From JACCTU01 sp963809175 (GTDB lineage: Bacteria > Actinomycetota > Thermoleophilia > Gaiellales > Gaiellaceae), in NCBI GenBank assembly GCA_963809175.1, contig CAWEIK010000001.1, positions 1,488,001-1,552,000 of the forward strand: a stretch of DNA of 64,000 nt, written 5' to 3'. A program made the translations under genes and the position numbers. This document shows positions 36,226 through 46,370 of this stretch, piece after piece. Position 1 is the stretch's first letter, and each line of letters opens with the position of its first letter. A model generated the notes under the pieces. That model did no database searches. It saw nothing but the letters and a program-made list of their open reading frames with translations, and was not told where the DNA came from.

Positions 36226-36265
36226 CGGCAGGTCGGTTGCAATCGCAAGCTTCGGGGGCTTAGGC
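36210..36265 (+). promoter_or_regulatory. Promoter and candidate operator of the sugar operon
   Basis: TTGCAA (36237-36242), a 17-bp spacer and TAGGCT (36260-36265) form a plausible sigma-A promoter. Just upstream GTTAAT-CCGCC-ATTAAC (36210-36226) is a 6-bp inverted repeat overlapping the CorC stop, a candidate repressor or activator site. AGGAGAG follows before ATG 36299. Confidence 0.5.
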
Positions 36266-36298
36266 TCGCGGCAGGGGTTTTCGGACGAGAGGAGAGAG

Positions 36299-37459
36299 AT
36301 GTTGGGACGGAAGAGGGGGTCGGACACAGGTGCACGCCGGTCGCGGCTCTGGGCGCTGCTGGCGCTCCTCGTCGCCGCGCTCGCGCTGGCGGCTGCTGGA
36401 TGCGGTGGCGACGACGACGAGGGAGCGGGCACGACCGGTGGCAGCGCGGCCGAGGGCAGCATCTGGGTCCTGCTTCCGGACTCGGCGAGCTCCGACCGTT
36501 GGGAGAAGGACGACCGCCGGTTCTTCGAAGAGGCATTCAGCGCAGAAGGGGTCGAGTACAACATCGTCAACGCCGAGGGAGACGCGAACACACAGCTGCA
36601 GCAGGCTGAGCAGGCGATCAACGCCGGCGCGAAGGTGATCCTGCTCGTCAACCTCAGCCCGGAGTCCGGCGCGACGATCATCGAGAACGCCCGTGACGCG
36701 GACGTGAAGGTCGTCGACTACGACCGCCTGACCGCGTCCGGTGCGGGAGCCGATGTGTACGTCAGCTTCGACAACGTCAAGGTCGGTCAGACGATGGCCG
36801 ACACGGTCGGGCCGGTGATCGACGAGCTCGACGGGACGCCGAAGGTGGCGATGATGAACGGCGGGCCGACGGACAACAACTCGAAGCTGTTCAAGCAGGG
36901 CTACAACGAGACCGGCGACTTTGCGGTCAAGACGAAGGTCGCTGCGGGCGACTGGGCGCTCGCTGCCGACCAGGATGTGCCGGACTGGGACAACCAGCAG
37001 GCGCTGACGCTGTTCGAGCAGCTCCTGGTTGCGAACGACAACGACATCGACGCCGTGTTCGCGGCGAACGACGGCATCGCCGGCTCGGTGATCTCGGCGC
37101 TCAAGTCGGCGAACGCTGGCCCGATCCCGGTCTCTGGGCAGGACGCAACGGCCTCGGGAATCCAGAACATCCTCGCGGGTTTGCAGACCATGACGGTCTA
37201 CAAGCCGATCGAGGCCGAGGCGAAGGCGGCAGCGGCGGCAGCGATCGCGCTGCTGAACGGCGAGGACGTCTCGGCGCTCAGCGGCGAGTGGGAGAACCTG
37301 ACGATCAACAACGGCGAGAACGACCTCCCGTACATCGCCCTGGCGCCGATCGCGGTGACGAAGGACAACGTCGCCGACACCGTGATCGCGGACGGCTTCC
37401 GGACGTGGGAGGAGATCTGCACAGGTGAGTTCGAGCAGTACTGCCCGGCTGATCGCTGA
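36299..37459 (+). CDS. Sugar ABC transporter substrate-binding lipoprotein, XylF-like
   Basis: 386 aa. The lipoprotein signal ends LALAAAGC. The mature protein is a type I periplasmic-binding fold of the XylF group: WVLLPDSASSDRWEKDDRRF, VILLVNLSPESGATIIENA, VVDYDRLTASGAGADVYVSF, GGPTDNNSKLFKQGYN, AVFAANDGIAGSVISALKSA and PVSGQDATASGIQNILAG. D-xylose or a related pentose is the likely ligand. A good ribosome binding site (AGGAGAG) precedes ATG. A 14-bp hairpin just after the gene probably limits downstream expression. Confidence 0.92.
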   Translation: MLGRKRGSDTGARRSRLWALLALLVAALALAAAGCGGDDDEGAGTTGGSAAEGSIWVLLPDSASSDRWEKDDRRFFEEAFSAEGVEYNIVNAEGDANTQLQQAEQAINAGAKVILLVNLSPESGATIIENARDADVKVVDYDRLTASGAGADVYVSFDNVKVGQTMADTVGPVIDELDGTPKVAMMNGGPTDNNSKLFKQGYNETGDFAVKTKVAAGDWALAADQDVPDWDNQQALTLFEQLLVANDNDIDAVFAANDGIAGSVISALKSANAGPIPVSGQDATASGIQNILAGLQTMTVYKPIEAEAKAAAAAAIALLNGEDVSALSGEWENLTINNGENDLPYIALAPIAVTKDNVADTVIADGFRTWEEICTGEFEQYCPADR

Positions 37460-37465
37460 CCATCG

Positions 37466-38283
<818 letters not shown>

Positions 38284-38287
<4 letters not shown>

Positions 38288-39549
38288 GCGAGCCCGTCGT
38301 CAGTGCGCAGGGCTCGACGGAGGTAGCCGAGCCGCCTCCCGGCGGCAACATCGTCGACACGCTCGTCGCCGCGTTCCGCGCCTGGGTCGCGCGCTTGAAG
38401 ACCGGCGACTGGGGGGCGCTGCCGATCTTCATCGGGCTCGCTGCGCTCGCGCTGCTGTTCGGCAGCCTCGACAGCAACTTCTACACCGAGCGGAACTTCG
38501 TGAACCTGCTCCTCCAGATGTCCGGCTACACCGCGATCGCGATGGGCGTCGTCTTCGTGCTGCTGATCGCGGAGATCGACCTGTCCGTCGCGTTCGTCAG
38601 CGGCGTGGGAGCAGTCGTGATGGCGCTCATGCTGCGCCCGGAGGAGTCCGACTGGCCCTGGTGGGCTGCGATCGCGCTCGCGCTCGGAGCGACGACCGCG
38701 ATCGGCCTGCTGCACGGGCTGATCATCACGAAGGCCCGCGTGCCTTCCTTCGTCGTGACGCTCGCGGGGTTGCTCACCTGGAGCGGTGTCGTGCTGATCC
38801 TGACGACCGAGGCGACCACGTCGGGGACGATCCGGATCCAGGACGAGGTCGTGCTCGGGATCGCGAACGACTACCTGCCTGCCTGGGCCGGCTGGACGCT
38901 GCTGCTCGCGGCGCTCGGCGCGTACGCGGCGCTCGCGGCGGCGAAGGTGCGCACGCGGCGCAAGCGCGGCCTCTCGCACACGCCGACGGTGATCATCGTC
39001 GCGCAGATCCTCGGGCTGGCAGTCGTTGGCTCGCTGGCCGTGAGCTACGCCAACCAGGACCGTGGCGTGCCGGTGGTCGCGGTGATCGTCGGCGTCTTCC
39101 TCCTCTTCTGGACGTTCATCGCGACCCGGACGCGCTTCGGGCGGCACGTCTACGCGGTCGGCGGCAACCCCGAGGCCGCTCGGCGCGCCGGGATCAACGT
39201 CGACCGGGTCCGGATCGTCGTGTTCATGATCTCGGGCTTCATGGCAGGCGTCGGCGGGGTCATCCTCGCCTCGCGACTTCGCTCCGTGGACACGGGCACC
39301 GGGGGCGGGCAGCTCCTGTTGAACTCGATCGCGGCCGCCGTGATCGGCGGCGCGAGCCTCTTCGGTGGTCACGGCCGCGTGGTCAGCGCGCTGCTCGGCG
39401 GTGCCGTGATCGCCACGGTCGCGAACGGGATGGACCTGCTCAACCTCGCGTCCGGGTACAAGTTCGTGATCACCGGCGGCGTGCTGCTGGCCGCTGTCCT
39501 CGTCGACGCGTTCGCGAAGCGCGCGCGCACGGCTTCCGGTGCGGCCTAG
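38284..39549 (+). CDS. Sugar ABC transporter permease, XylH-like
   Basis: 421 aa, BPD_transp_2 family, with about ten hydrophobic segments. Diagnostic pieces: FVNLLLQMSGYTAIAMGVVF, LIAEIDLSVAFVSGVGAVV, VPSFVVTLAGLLTWSGVVLI, YAVGGNPEAARRAGINVDRV, LLNSIAAAVIGGASLFGGHG and GYKFVITGGVLLAAVLVDA. The large insert before helix six (AAKVRTRRKRGLSHTP) is typical of XylH-type permeases. GTG 38284 overlaps the ATPase stop. Confidence 0.93.
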
Positions 39550-39573
39550 GTACTTCCCGGGATCAGCGCACGC

Positions 39574-40662
39574 GTGAGCGATCGGATCGGGGTCGGGCTG
39601 CTCGGCTACGCCTTCATGGGGAAGGCGCACTCGCGCGCGTTCCACGAGCTGCTGCGCCTCGACCCGCCCCTCGTGCCCGAGCTCGTCTCGATCGCCGGCC
39701 GGGACGCGAAGCAGGTCGAAGCTGCGCGGGCGCGCTACGGCTGGGCCGAAGCGGTGACCGACTGGCGCGAGCAGGTCGCGGACGAACGGATCGGGCTCTT
39801 CGACAACGGTGGCCCCAACGCCTTGCACGCGGAGCCGACGATCGCGGCAGCCCGAGCCGGCAAGCACGTCCTCTGCGAGAAGCCGCTCGGGCGTGACGCG
39901 ACTGAGGCGCACGCCATCTGGGCTGCGGCTGAGGAGGCGGGTGTCGTGCACATGTGCGGCTTCAACTACCGCTTCGTGCCGGCGGTCCGGCTCGCGCGCC
40001 AGCTGCTCGAAGCGGGCGAGCTCGGCGAGCTCTTCCACTTCCGCGCGCGCTACCTCCAGTCGTGGGGGATCGACGCCGAGCCGAGCTGGCGCTTCGAGAA
40101 GGAGGCGGCCGGCTCGGGCGCGCTCGGCGACCTCGGCGCGCACGTCATCGACCTGGCGCGCTACCTCGTCGGCGAGCCGGTCGCGGTGACGTCCGTCGTT
40201 CGGACCTTCGTCGACGGCCACGAGGTGGACGACGCGTTCGCGGCGACGGTCGAGTTCGAGAGCGGCGCGATCGGCACGATCGAAGCGTCGCGGCTCGCGC
40301 GCGGACGCATCAACCAGAACACGTTCGAGGTCAACGGCTCGCGCGGCTCGGTCTCGTTCGACGTCGAGCGGCTGAACGAGCTCGAGGTCGCCGACGAGAA
40401 GTCGTTTCGCCGGGTCCTCGTCACGGAGCCAGACCATCCCTTCATGTCGTTCTGGTGGCCGCCCGGGCACATCATCGGCTGGGGCGACACGTTCACGCAC
40501 GAGCTGCACCACCTGCTCACGGCGATCGCCGGCGAAGGGACCGTCGCTCCGCACGGCGCGACGTTCGAGGACGGCTACCGGTGCGCCGAGGTCTGCGACG
40601 CGATCCTGCGGGCAGCGGAGAGCGGCCGCCGCGAGACGATCTCCTACCGCGAGCGCGCGTGA
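39574..40662 (+). CDS. Gfo/Idh/MocA-family oxidoreductase
   Basis: 362 aa NAD(P)-dependent dehydrogenase. The Rossmann motif is GVGLLGYAFMGKAHSRAF, with the EKP motif in GKHVLCEKPLGRDA. The C-terminal GFO_IDH_MocA_C domain follows (GFNYRFVPAVRLARQLL, GDLGAHVIDLARYLVGEP with the catalytic Asp/His). It lies between the permease and the isomerase-like gene, so it probably oxidises the imported sugar or an inositol-like relative. The stop overlaps the next GTG. Confidence 0.9.
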   Translation: MSDRIGVGLLGYAFMGKAHSRAFHELLRLDPPLVPELVSIAGRDAKQVEAARARYGWAEAVTDWREQVADERIGLFDNGGPNALHAEPTIAAARAGKHVLCEKPLGRDATEAHAIWAAAEEAGVVHMCGFNYRFVPAVRLARQLLEAGELGELFHFRARYLQSWGIDAEPSWRFEKEAAGSGALGDLGAHVIDLARYLVGEPVAVTSVVRTFVDGHEVDDAFAATVEFESGAIGTIEASRLARGRINQNTFEVNGSRGSVSFDVERLNELEVADEKSFRRVLVTEPDHPFMSFWWPPGHIIGWGDTFTHELHHLLTAIAGEGTVAPHGATFEDGYRCAEVCDAILRAAESGRRETISYRERA

Positions 40663-41661
40663 AGACGAGCCTCGGGATCTGGGCGTTCGGCGCGATGGCG
40701 ACGCGGTTCGTCCCGGCTGGGCTACAAGCCGGAGCTCGCCGAGCGAACGACGGCCGAGCGCGTGCGCGGCGCGGTCGAAGCGCTCGGAGACCTGATCGAC
40801 GGCTACGAGTTCCACTACCCGCAGGAGCTGTCGCCGGAGAACCTCGAAGAAGTGCAGGAAGCGCTCGGCGGTCACGACGTCTACTGCCTCGCGAGCGGCC
40901 TGCACCTCGATCCGATCTTCGGCAAGGGCGGGTTCGTCTCCCCGGACGAAGGCGTGCGCGCCGAGGCGGTGCGGCGCACGCTCGAGGCGATCGACTTCGC
41001 CGGCGAGCTCGGCGCGCACTTCATCATCTGGCCCGGGATCGAGGGCTACAACTACCCGTTCCAGACTCCGTACCAGGAATCGTGGGCGTGGTTCGTCGAG
41101 GGCATCGGGGCGGCTGCGGAGCGCGCACGGGAGCGCGGCGTGACGATCTTCCTCGAGCACAAGAACTCGGAGCCCGCGATGAACATCCTGATGCGGAACG
41201 TCGGGATGACACTGCACGTGATCCACAAGCTGCGCGCGCAGGGCTTCGACAACGTCAAGGTCAACATGGACTGGCAGCACCTGATCATGAACGGCGAGAA
41301 CCTCGCGGAGTACGCGGCGCTGCTCGCAGCGGAAGGGCTGCTCGGGCATCACCACGCGAACTCGGGTTGGGGGACCTTCGACGACGACAACATGGTCGGT
41401 GCGCTGCGCTTCATGGAGACGCTCGAGCTCGCGGTGGAGCTGCGCCGCTGCAACTACGGCTCGGACGGGGAGCGGCTCGGCTTCGACCTCTACCCGTACA
41501 CCGAGGACGCCGCGGAGGCCGTGCGGCGCAGCGTGCTGCAGTGGCGGTTCATCTGGGAGGTCGCGGGCCGGATCGACGACGCGGCGCTTCGCGAGGCGCA
41601 GCAGGCAAAGGACGCGGTGCGCGCGTACGAGCTCGTCTACGCAGCGCTCGGGGCGCGATGA
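40659..41661 (+). CDS. Xylose-isomerase-like TIM barrel protein, frameshifted
   Basis: About 333 aa when repaired. The first 20 residues (KTSLGIWAFGAMATRFVP) are in one frame. A single extra base near 40717 (CTGGGC) moves the rest, which runs GYKPELAERTTAERVRGAVE onward. Metal-binding acidic and histidine residues of the AP endonuclease 2/xylose isomerase fold are visible in IFLEHKNSEPAMN, KVNMDWQHLIMNG and GHHHANSGWG. Shorter than classical XylA and without its exact signatures, so the substrate could be another aldose. Both ends overlap neighbours. Confidence 0.82.
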
Positions 41662-42053
41662 CGCTGGAGCAAGCCCTCGCGGTCGTGGAGAGCGTGGTCG
41701 GGCAGGCGCGCGGCCCGGTCTCCGTCTTCGTGGCGGACGACCACGGCGAGCTCGTCGCCGCAGCGACGATGGACGGCGCGGCGCCCGACACGCGACTGAA
41801 CGCCCAGCGCAAGGCGTACACCGCCGCGCGAAGCGACGCGCGCTCGACGGCGGAGCTCGCCGCGAAGGTGGGCGACGACGCGGCCAAGCTCGCGAGCTTC
41901 GACCCGAGCTTCACGTTCTTCAAGGGCGGCGTCGCCGCCTTCGAGGGCGAGCTGCGCGTCGGTGCGGTCGGCGTCAGCGGGCTGCCTGGCGACGAGGACG
42001 ACGCGCTCGCGCGGAGTGCGCTCGCGGCGGCCGGTCTCTCCGCCGGTCCGTGA
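41658..42053 (+). CDS. GlcG/HbpS-family protein
   Basis: 131 aa. The GlcG/HbpS fold is recognisable from LNAQRKAYTAARSDARST, a glycine-rich FFKGGVAAFEGELRVGAVGV segment and a C-terminal LARSALAAAGL. Members bind heme or small ligands and often sit in sugar or glycolate operons without a proven role. It is coupled on both sides (ATGA upstream, GTGA downstream), so it belongs to the sugar operon. Confidence 0.8.
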   Translation: MTLEQALAVVESVVGQARGPVSVFVADDHGELVAAATMDGAAPDTRLNAQRKAYTAARSDARSTAELAAKVGDDAAKLASFDPSFTFFKGGVAAFEGELRVGAVGVSGLPGDEDDALARSALAAAGLSAGP

Positions 42054-43459
42054 CGACCGAGAGCGGAGTCCTGGTCGGGCTCGACGTCGGCACGAGCGGC
42101 GTCAAGGCGCTGGCGATCTCACCGGACGGCCACGTCGTCGCCAGGGCCGAGGAGGAGTACGAGCTGTCGCTGCCGCGGCCCGGTTGGGCCGAGCAGGACC
42201 CAGAGGACTGGTGGCGCGCAACCGAACGTGCACTCGCCGCATTGCCTCCCGCCGCGGCGATCGGACTGTCCGGGCAGATGCACGGGCTCGTCGCGCTCGA
42301 TGCGAACGACCGCGTGCTTCGGCCCGCGATCCTCTGGAACGACCAGCGCACCGCGGTCGAGTGCGCCGAGATCGAGGAGCGGATCGGGCTCGAGCGGCTG
42401 ATCGAGCTGACGGGCAATCGGGCGCTGCCCGGGTTCACCGCGCCGAAGCTGCTCTGGCTGCGCCGGCACGAGCCGGACGTCTACGCGCGGATCGCGCACG
42501 TGCTGCTGCCCAAGGACTACATCCGGCTTCGCCTGACCGGCGAGCGCGCGACCGACGTGGCCGACGCGTCGGGCACGCTGCTGTTCGACGTCGCGCGCAG
42601 GCGTTGGTCGGACGACGTGCTCGATGCCCTCGAGCTGCCGCGCGCGTGGCTCCCGGACGCGTTCGAGTCGACCGACGTGCCCGGTGCGCCGGGCGCGGGC
42701 GACCAGGCTGCCGGCGCGCTCGGGGTCGGCATCGACAGTCCAGGGCCCGTCTCGGTCGTGCTCGGCACCTCGGGCGTCGTCTTCGCCGTGCTGCCGTCGT
42801 TCGCCGCCGACCCGCAGGCGCGGGTCCACGCGTTCTGCCACGCCGTGCCCGGCGCCTGGCACGCGATGGGCGTGATGCTCAACGCGGCGGGCGCGCTTCG
42901 CTGGCTTCGCGAGTCCGTCCTGCGGCAGCCCTACGAGGAGCTCCTCGAGGAGGCCGCGCGCTGGGAGCCGGGCGTCGAGGGCCTGCAGTTCCAGCCGTAC
43001 CTCGCCGGGGAGCGCACGCCACACGCCGACCCGGCCGCGCGCGCGGCGTTCGTCGGCCTGTCGCTGCGGCACGACGCCGGGGCGATGACGCGCGCGGTGC
43101 TCGAGGGTGTCGCCTACGGGCTACGCGACTGCTTCGAGCTGCTTCGCGAGCTCGGCGTCGAGGCGGACGCCGGCCGCGTCTCGGGCGGCGGCGCACGCAG
43201 CGAGCTGTGGTTGCGCATCGTCGCCTCGGTGCTCGGCATTCCGCTGGAGCGCACGGTCGTCGAGGAGGGGGCGGCCTTCGGCGCTGCGTTGCTCGCCGGC
43301 GTTCGCGCCGGCGTCTACGCCGACGTGCACGAGGCGATCGAGCGAGCGGTCCACGTTCGCGACGTCGTCGAGCCCGACCCGGCGTGGCGCGGCGCGTACG
43401 ACGAGGGGTACGCGCGCTACCGGCGTCTCTACCCGGCGCTACGGCCGCTGGAGGCCTAG
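42050..43459 (+). CDS. xylB: Xylulokinase-like FGGY sugar kinase
   Basis: 469 aa. FGGY-family ATPase fold: GLDVGTSGVKALAISPDGHV, GLSGQMHGLVALDAND, ILWNDQRTAVEC, GFTAPKLLWLRRHEPD, LPKDYIRLRLTGERATD, FQPYLAGERTPHADP and GRVSGGGARSELWLRIVAS. The order and motifs match XylB. One region is compact: between LPRAWLPDAFESTDVPGAPG and GDQAAGALGVG about 20-25 residues expected in XylB are absent, in frame. Activity on xylulose is inferred from context. Stop interlocked with the convergent gene at CTAG. Confidence 0.9.
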   Translation: MTTESGVLVGLDVGTSGVKALAISPDGHVVARAEEEYELSLPRPGWAEQDPEDWWRATERALAALPPAAAIGLSGQMHGLVALDANDRVLRPAILWNDQRTAVECAEIEERIGLERLIELTGNRALPGFTAPKLLWLRRHEPDVYARIAHVLLPKDYIRLRLTGERATDVADASGTLLFDVARRRWSDDVLDALELPRAWLPDAFESTDVPGAPGAGDQAAGALGVGIDSPGPVSVVLGTSGVVFAVLPSFAADPQARVHAFCHAVPGAWHAMGVMLNAAGALRWLRESVLRQPYEELLEEAARWEPGVEGLQFQPYLAGERTPHADPAARAAFVGLSLRHDAGAMTRAVLEGVAYGLRDCFELLRELGVEADAGRVSGGGARSELWLRIVASVLGIPLERTVVEEGAAFGAALLAGVRAGVYADVHEAIERAVHVRDVVEPDPAWRGAYDEGYARYRRLYPALRPLEA

Positions 43460-44046
43460 GCGAGGACGCGCGCCAGCGCGGCCTTGCCTGCGCGAAGCAC
43501 CGGCTCGCCGTGCGAGACGAGCACGCGCTGCACCGGCAGCGCGAGCAGCGGTTGGAGCGTCTCGCGCAGGTCGTCGTGCGTTCCCTTGCCGAGCCAGCGC
43601 TCCGGGCAGAACCGCAGCGCGTCGCGCGTTGGGCGCGGCTTGGCGCCGGCGCCGAGCAGCACGTCGCCGACCGCGAGCGAGCGCTGCTTCGGCAGCCAGT
43701 AGACGACCTCGTTGACGCGGGCGGTCGCGAACGCCTCCAGGCCACCCGGAAGCTCGTCCCCCGGCTTGAACGCGTCGGTCACCTGCACGCCGCGGTTGCG
43801 GAGCGGCTGCGCGGAGCGCGTGTGCGCCCAGACGCGCTTCGCCTTCAGCTCCGCAGTCGAACGACCGTGCCAGAAGACGGTCAGGAGCACGTGGTCGGGC
43901 CTGCGCAGCCCGCGCGGCGGATCGATCGGGTCGATCAGCAGCAGCCCGTCGTCGGTCTCGACCGCGAGCGAGCCGACCTGCTCCTCCCAGTGGTCGTGGT
44001 ACGCCGTCCAGCGGCGCAGGCCGGGCGCGATCTCGATCGCTTGCAT
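43456..44046 (-). CDS. Degenerate metallo-beta-lactamase-like protein
   Basis: 196 aa. The fold is recognisable (LRRWTAYHDHWEEQVGSLAV, GLLLIDPIDPP, LPKQRSLAVGDVLLG, VQRVLVSHGEPVL), but the HxHxDH metal motif is missing; the equivalent position reads TVFWHGRST. Catalysis by the usual two-metal site is therefore unlikely. ATG 44046 is chosen as the first start near the conserved region. It is transcribed against the flanking sugar genes and shares its stop with xylB. Confidence 0.72.
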   Translation of the reverse strand: MQAIEIAPGLRRWTAYHDHWEEQVGSLAVETDDGLLLIDPIDPPRGLRRPDHVLLTVFWHGRSTAELKAKRVWAHTRSAQPLRNRGVQVTDAFKPGDELPGGLEAFATARVNEVVYWLPKQRSLAVGDVLLGAGAKPRPTRDALRFCPERWLGKGTHDDLRETLQPLLALPVQRVLVSHGEPVLRAGKAALARVLA

Positions 44047-44082
44047 CGGCGCGCAGCCTACCCGCGTGATCATGATGTGCCC

Positions 44083-45067
44083 GTGCTCCGGCTCGCCCTG
44101 CTCACGACGGCGCAGATCAACGACGCGATCATCACCGGTGCTGCCGAGTCGGAGCTCGTGTCGGTCGTCGGCGCCGCCAGCCGGGACTCCGCTCGCGCGG
44201 AGGCGTACGCCGCCGAGCACGGGCTCGAGCGGTGGTGGGGAAGCTACGACGAGCTCCTCGCCGACCCGGACGTCGACGCCGTCTACGTCGCGTTGCCGAA
44301 CGTGCTGCACGTCGAGTGGTCGATCCGCGCGCTCGAAGCCGGGAAGCACGTCCTGTGCGAGAAGCCGATGGGCCGCGACGCCGACGCGGTGGCACGCGCC
44401 TTCGACGTGGCGGAGCGCGCCGGCCTCGTGTTGATGGAGGCGTTCATGTACCGCCACCATCCGCAGGTCAAGCGCGCGCGTGAGCTGTTCGACGGGGGCG
44501 CCGTCGGCGAGCTCCGCCTCGTGCGCACGTCGTTCTGCTCGACCCTCGCGCGTCCGGCGGACGACGTGCGCTGGTCGCCCGAGCTCGGCGGCGGGGCGCT
44601 TGCTCGACGTCGGCTGCTACTGCGTCAGCGGCCTGCGGCTCTTCGCGGGCGAGCCCGAGCTGGTGTACGGCGAGCAGACGCTGACCCCGGGCGGTGTCGA
44701 CATCCGCTTCGCCGGGACGCTCCGGTTCCCCGGCGGCGTGCTGGGCACGTTCTCCTGCGCCATGGACACGGTGCCGAACCAGGCCCTCGAAGCTGTCGGC
44801 TCGGAGGGGTCGCTGCTCCTCTCGCATCCCTTCACGGCCGACGTCGAAGGGGTCGAGGTCCGTCGGGGCCTGACGTTCGACGAGCTCGAGGTCGAGCGAG
44901 TCGAGGTCGAGCACGCCAATCGCTACCGACTCCAGCTCGAGAACTTCGCGCGGGCGGTCAGCGGGGACGAGCCGCCGCTGCTCGGCCGCGACGACGCGGT
45001 TGCGCAGGCCCGTGTGCTCGACGCTCTCGCTCGCTCCGCGGAAACCGGCGCGCCTGTCTCGCCCTAG
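44083..45067 (+). CDS. Gfo/Idh/MocA oxidoreductase, D-xylose dehydrogenase-like, frameshifted
   Basis: About 327 aa when repaired. It shows LALLTTAQINDAIITGA, YVALPNVLHVEWSIRALEAG, GKHVLCEKPMGRDADAVA and LMEAFMYRHHPQVKRARELF, a set close to NADP-dependent xylose dehydrogenase/dimeric dihydrodiol dehydrogenase relatives. Near 44600 the frame shifts by one base; LLDVGCYCVSGLRLFAGEP continues on the other side. The span is 3n+1. It ends in a CTAG shared with the convergent mec gene. Confidence 0.84.
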
Positions 45068-45435
45068 GTCGCGAGCGGGACGCTCGAGATCCGGCCGCCG
45101 TCGATCGTGAAGGCAGCCAGGTCGCCGGTCGCGGCGGCGAGGATCAGGTAGGGCTTGCCTTCCCAGAGGCCGATGTTCTCGACGTCGGTTCGGGAAGGTC
45201 GTGCCGGCGACGAGGGGTGCGAGTGGAAGACCGCGAGCTCGTAGCCCTCGTCCTCGAGGAACCACGTCTCGGGGTCGACGTCCAACTCGAAGCGGTACGG
45301 CGAGTTGGCCGCGTTCCGGCCGCGGACGTACCGCTCGGCGCGGCCGTCTCGCAGGACGATCAGCCCGCACGCCTCGTTCGGCGCCTCGTCGCGCGCGTGC
45401 TGCTCGAGCTCCGCGCGCACGTCGGCGGGGATCAC
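45064..45435 (-). CDS. mec: JAMM/MPN+ metalloprotease, Mec-like
   Basis: 123 aa. The zinc protease motif is complete: Glu21 in NEACGLIV, then His71 and His73 in FHSHPSSPARPSRTD with Ser81 and Asp84. In mycobacteria Mec releases cysteine from the CysO-cysteine adduct. Here it follows cysM and cysO in one operon, so the same role is inferred. GTG 45435 overlaps the cysM stop (GTGA). As sequenced, the end of cysM reads straight into this frame, but that needs a shift in cysM (see cysM). Confidence 0.87.
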   Translation of the reverse strand: MIPADVRAELEQHARDEAPNEACGLIVLRDGRAERYVRGRNAANSPYRFELDVDPETWFLEDEGYELAVFHSHPSSPARPSRTDVENIGLWEGKPYLILAAATGDLAAFTIDGGRISSVPLAT

Positions 45436-46370
45436 CACCAGACGGTGTTCTCCATCGCCTGTCTCGACGTCGTCCGAGTCCCAGAACCCGGCCGAGAGGT
45501 ACTTCCAGCCGCCGTCGGGGAGGACGCACACGATGACGCCTTCGTCGCGCTCGGCCGCGAGCTTGCGCGCGACGTGCACGACCGCGCCCGAGGAGACGCC
45601 GGCGAAGATCCCGTCCTCGTCGAGCAGGCGGCGGAGACGCGGCGACCGACTCGGCGTTCGAGACGAGCACTTTTCGGTCGAGCTTCGAGACGTCCAGGAT
45701 CGGCGGGACGTAGCCGTCCTCGAGCGAGCGGAGACCCAGCACCGGGTCGCCGGGGAGCGGCTCCGCGGCGGCGACCGTGATGTCCGGGAACGACTCGCGC
45801 AGGCGCGCGCCGGTCCCCATCAGCGTGCCGCCGGTGCCGAGCCCCGCGACGAGCACGTCGACGCGGTCGAGCGCCTCGGCGATCTCCGCGCCGGTCCCCT
45901 CGTAGTGCGCGCGCGGGTTCGCCTCGTTCGCGTACTGGAACGGCATGAAGTACCTCGGCTCGCGCTCCGCGAGCTCGAGGGCGAGGCGAACGGCGCCGTT
46001 CGAGCCCTCCTCGCCGGGCGACTCGATGATCTCCGCGCCGTAGAGACGAAGCAGCCGGCGGCGCTCCTCGGTCGCGTTCGCCGGCATCACGCACGTGAGC
46101 TTGTAGCCCTTGAGCTTCGCGACGAGCGCGAGCGAGATGCCGGTGTTGCCGCTCGTCGGCTCGAGCAGCTCGCGGCCGGGCTCGAGCTCGCCCGTCGGCC
46201 TCGGCGGCCTCGATCATCGCCTTCGCGACGCGGTCCTTGATCGAGCCCGTCGGGTTCTGGCCCTCGAGCTTCGCGTACAGCCGGACGTCGCCTTCGGGCT
46301 TCAGCTCGACCAGCGGGGTGTTGCCGACGAGGTCGAGCAGCGACGCCGCGACGCGCGGCTTAACAGCCAC
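45432..46370 (-). CDS. cysM: CysM-type cysteine synthase, with three frameshifts
   Basis: PLP-dependent synthase that in the CysO pathway uses O-phosphoserine and thiocarboxylated CysO. Segment 1 has VGNTPLVELKPEGDVRLYAK and the PLP lysine in NPTGSIKDRVAKAM. After a shift near 46194 come SGNTGIS, MPANATEERRRLL and GLGTGGTLMGTG. After a shift near 45637 come DEDGIFAGVSSGAVVHVA and GWKYLSAGFWD. A third shift near 45465 restores the first frame, ending AMENTVWW and a stop, like the mycobacterial CysM tail. Three inserted bases give about 311 aa. GTG start lies inside the cysO end. Confidence 0.85.
   Translation of the reverse strand: MAVKPRVAASLLDLVGNTPLVELKPEGDVRLYAKLEGQNPTGSIKDRVAKAMIEAAEADGRARARPRAARADERQHRHLARARREAQGLQAHVRDAGERDRGAPPAASSLRRGDHRVARRGGLERRRSPRPRARGARAEVLHAVPVRERGEPARALRGDRRGDRRGARPRRRARRGARHRRHADGDRRAPARVVPGHHGRRRGAAPRRPGAGSPLARGRLRPADPGRLEARPKSARLERRVGRRVSAACSTRTGSSPASPRARSCTSRASSRPSATKASSCASSPTAAGSTSRPGSGTRTTSRQAMENTVWW

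Noticed and set aside
41962..45780. A 1272-codon plus-strand frame joining several genes
   Set aside because: Only its part near 44083-44600 is real (the dehydrogenase N-terminus). The rest is an out-of-frame reading of xylB and antisense of other genes.
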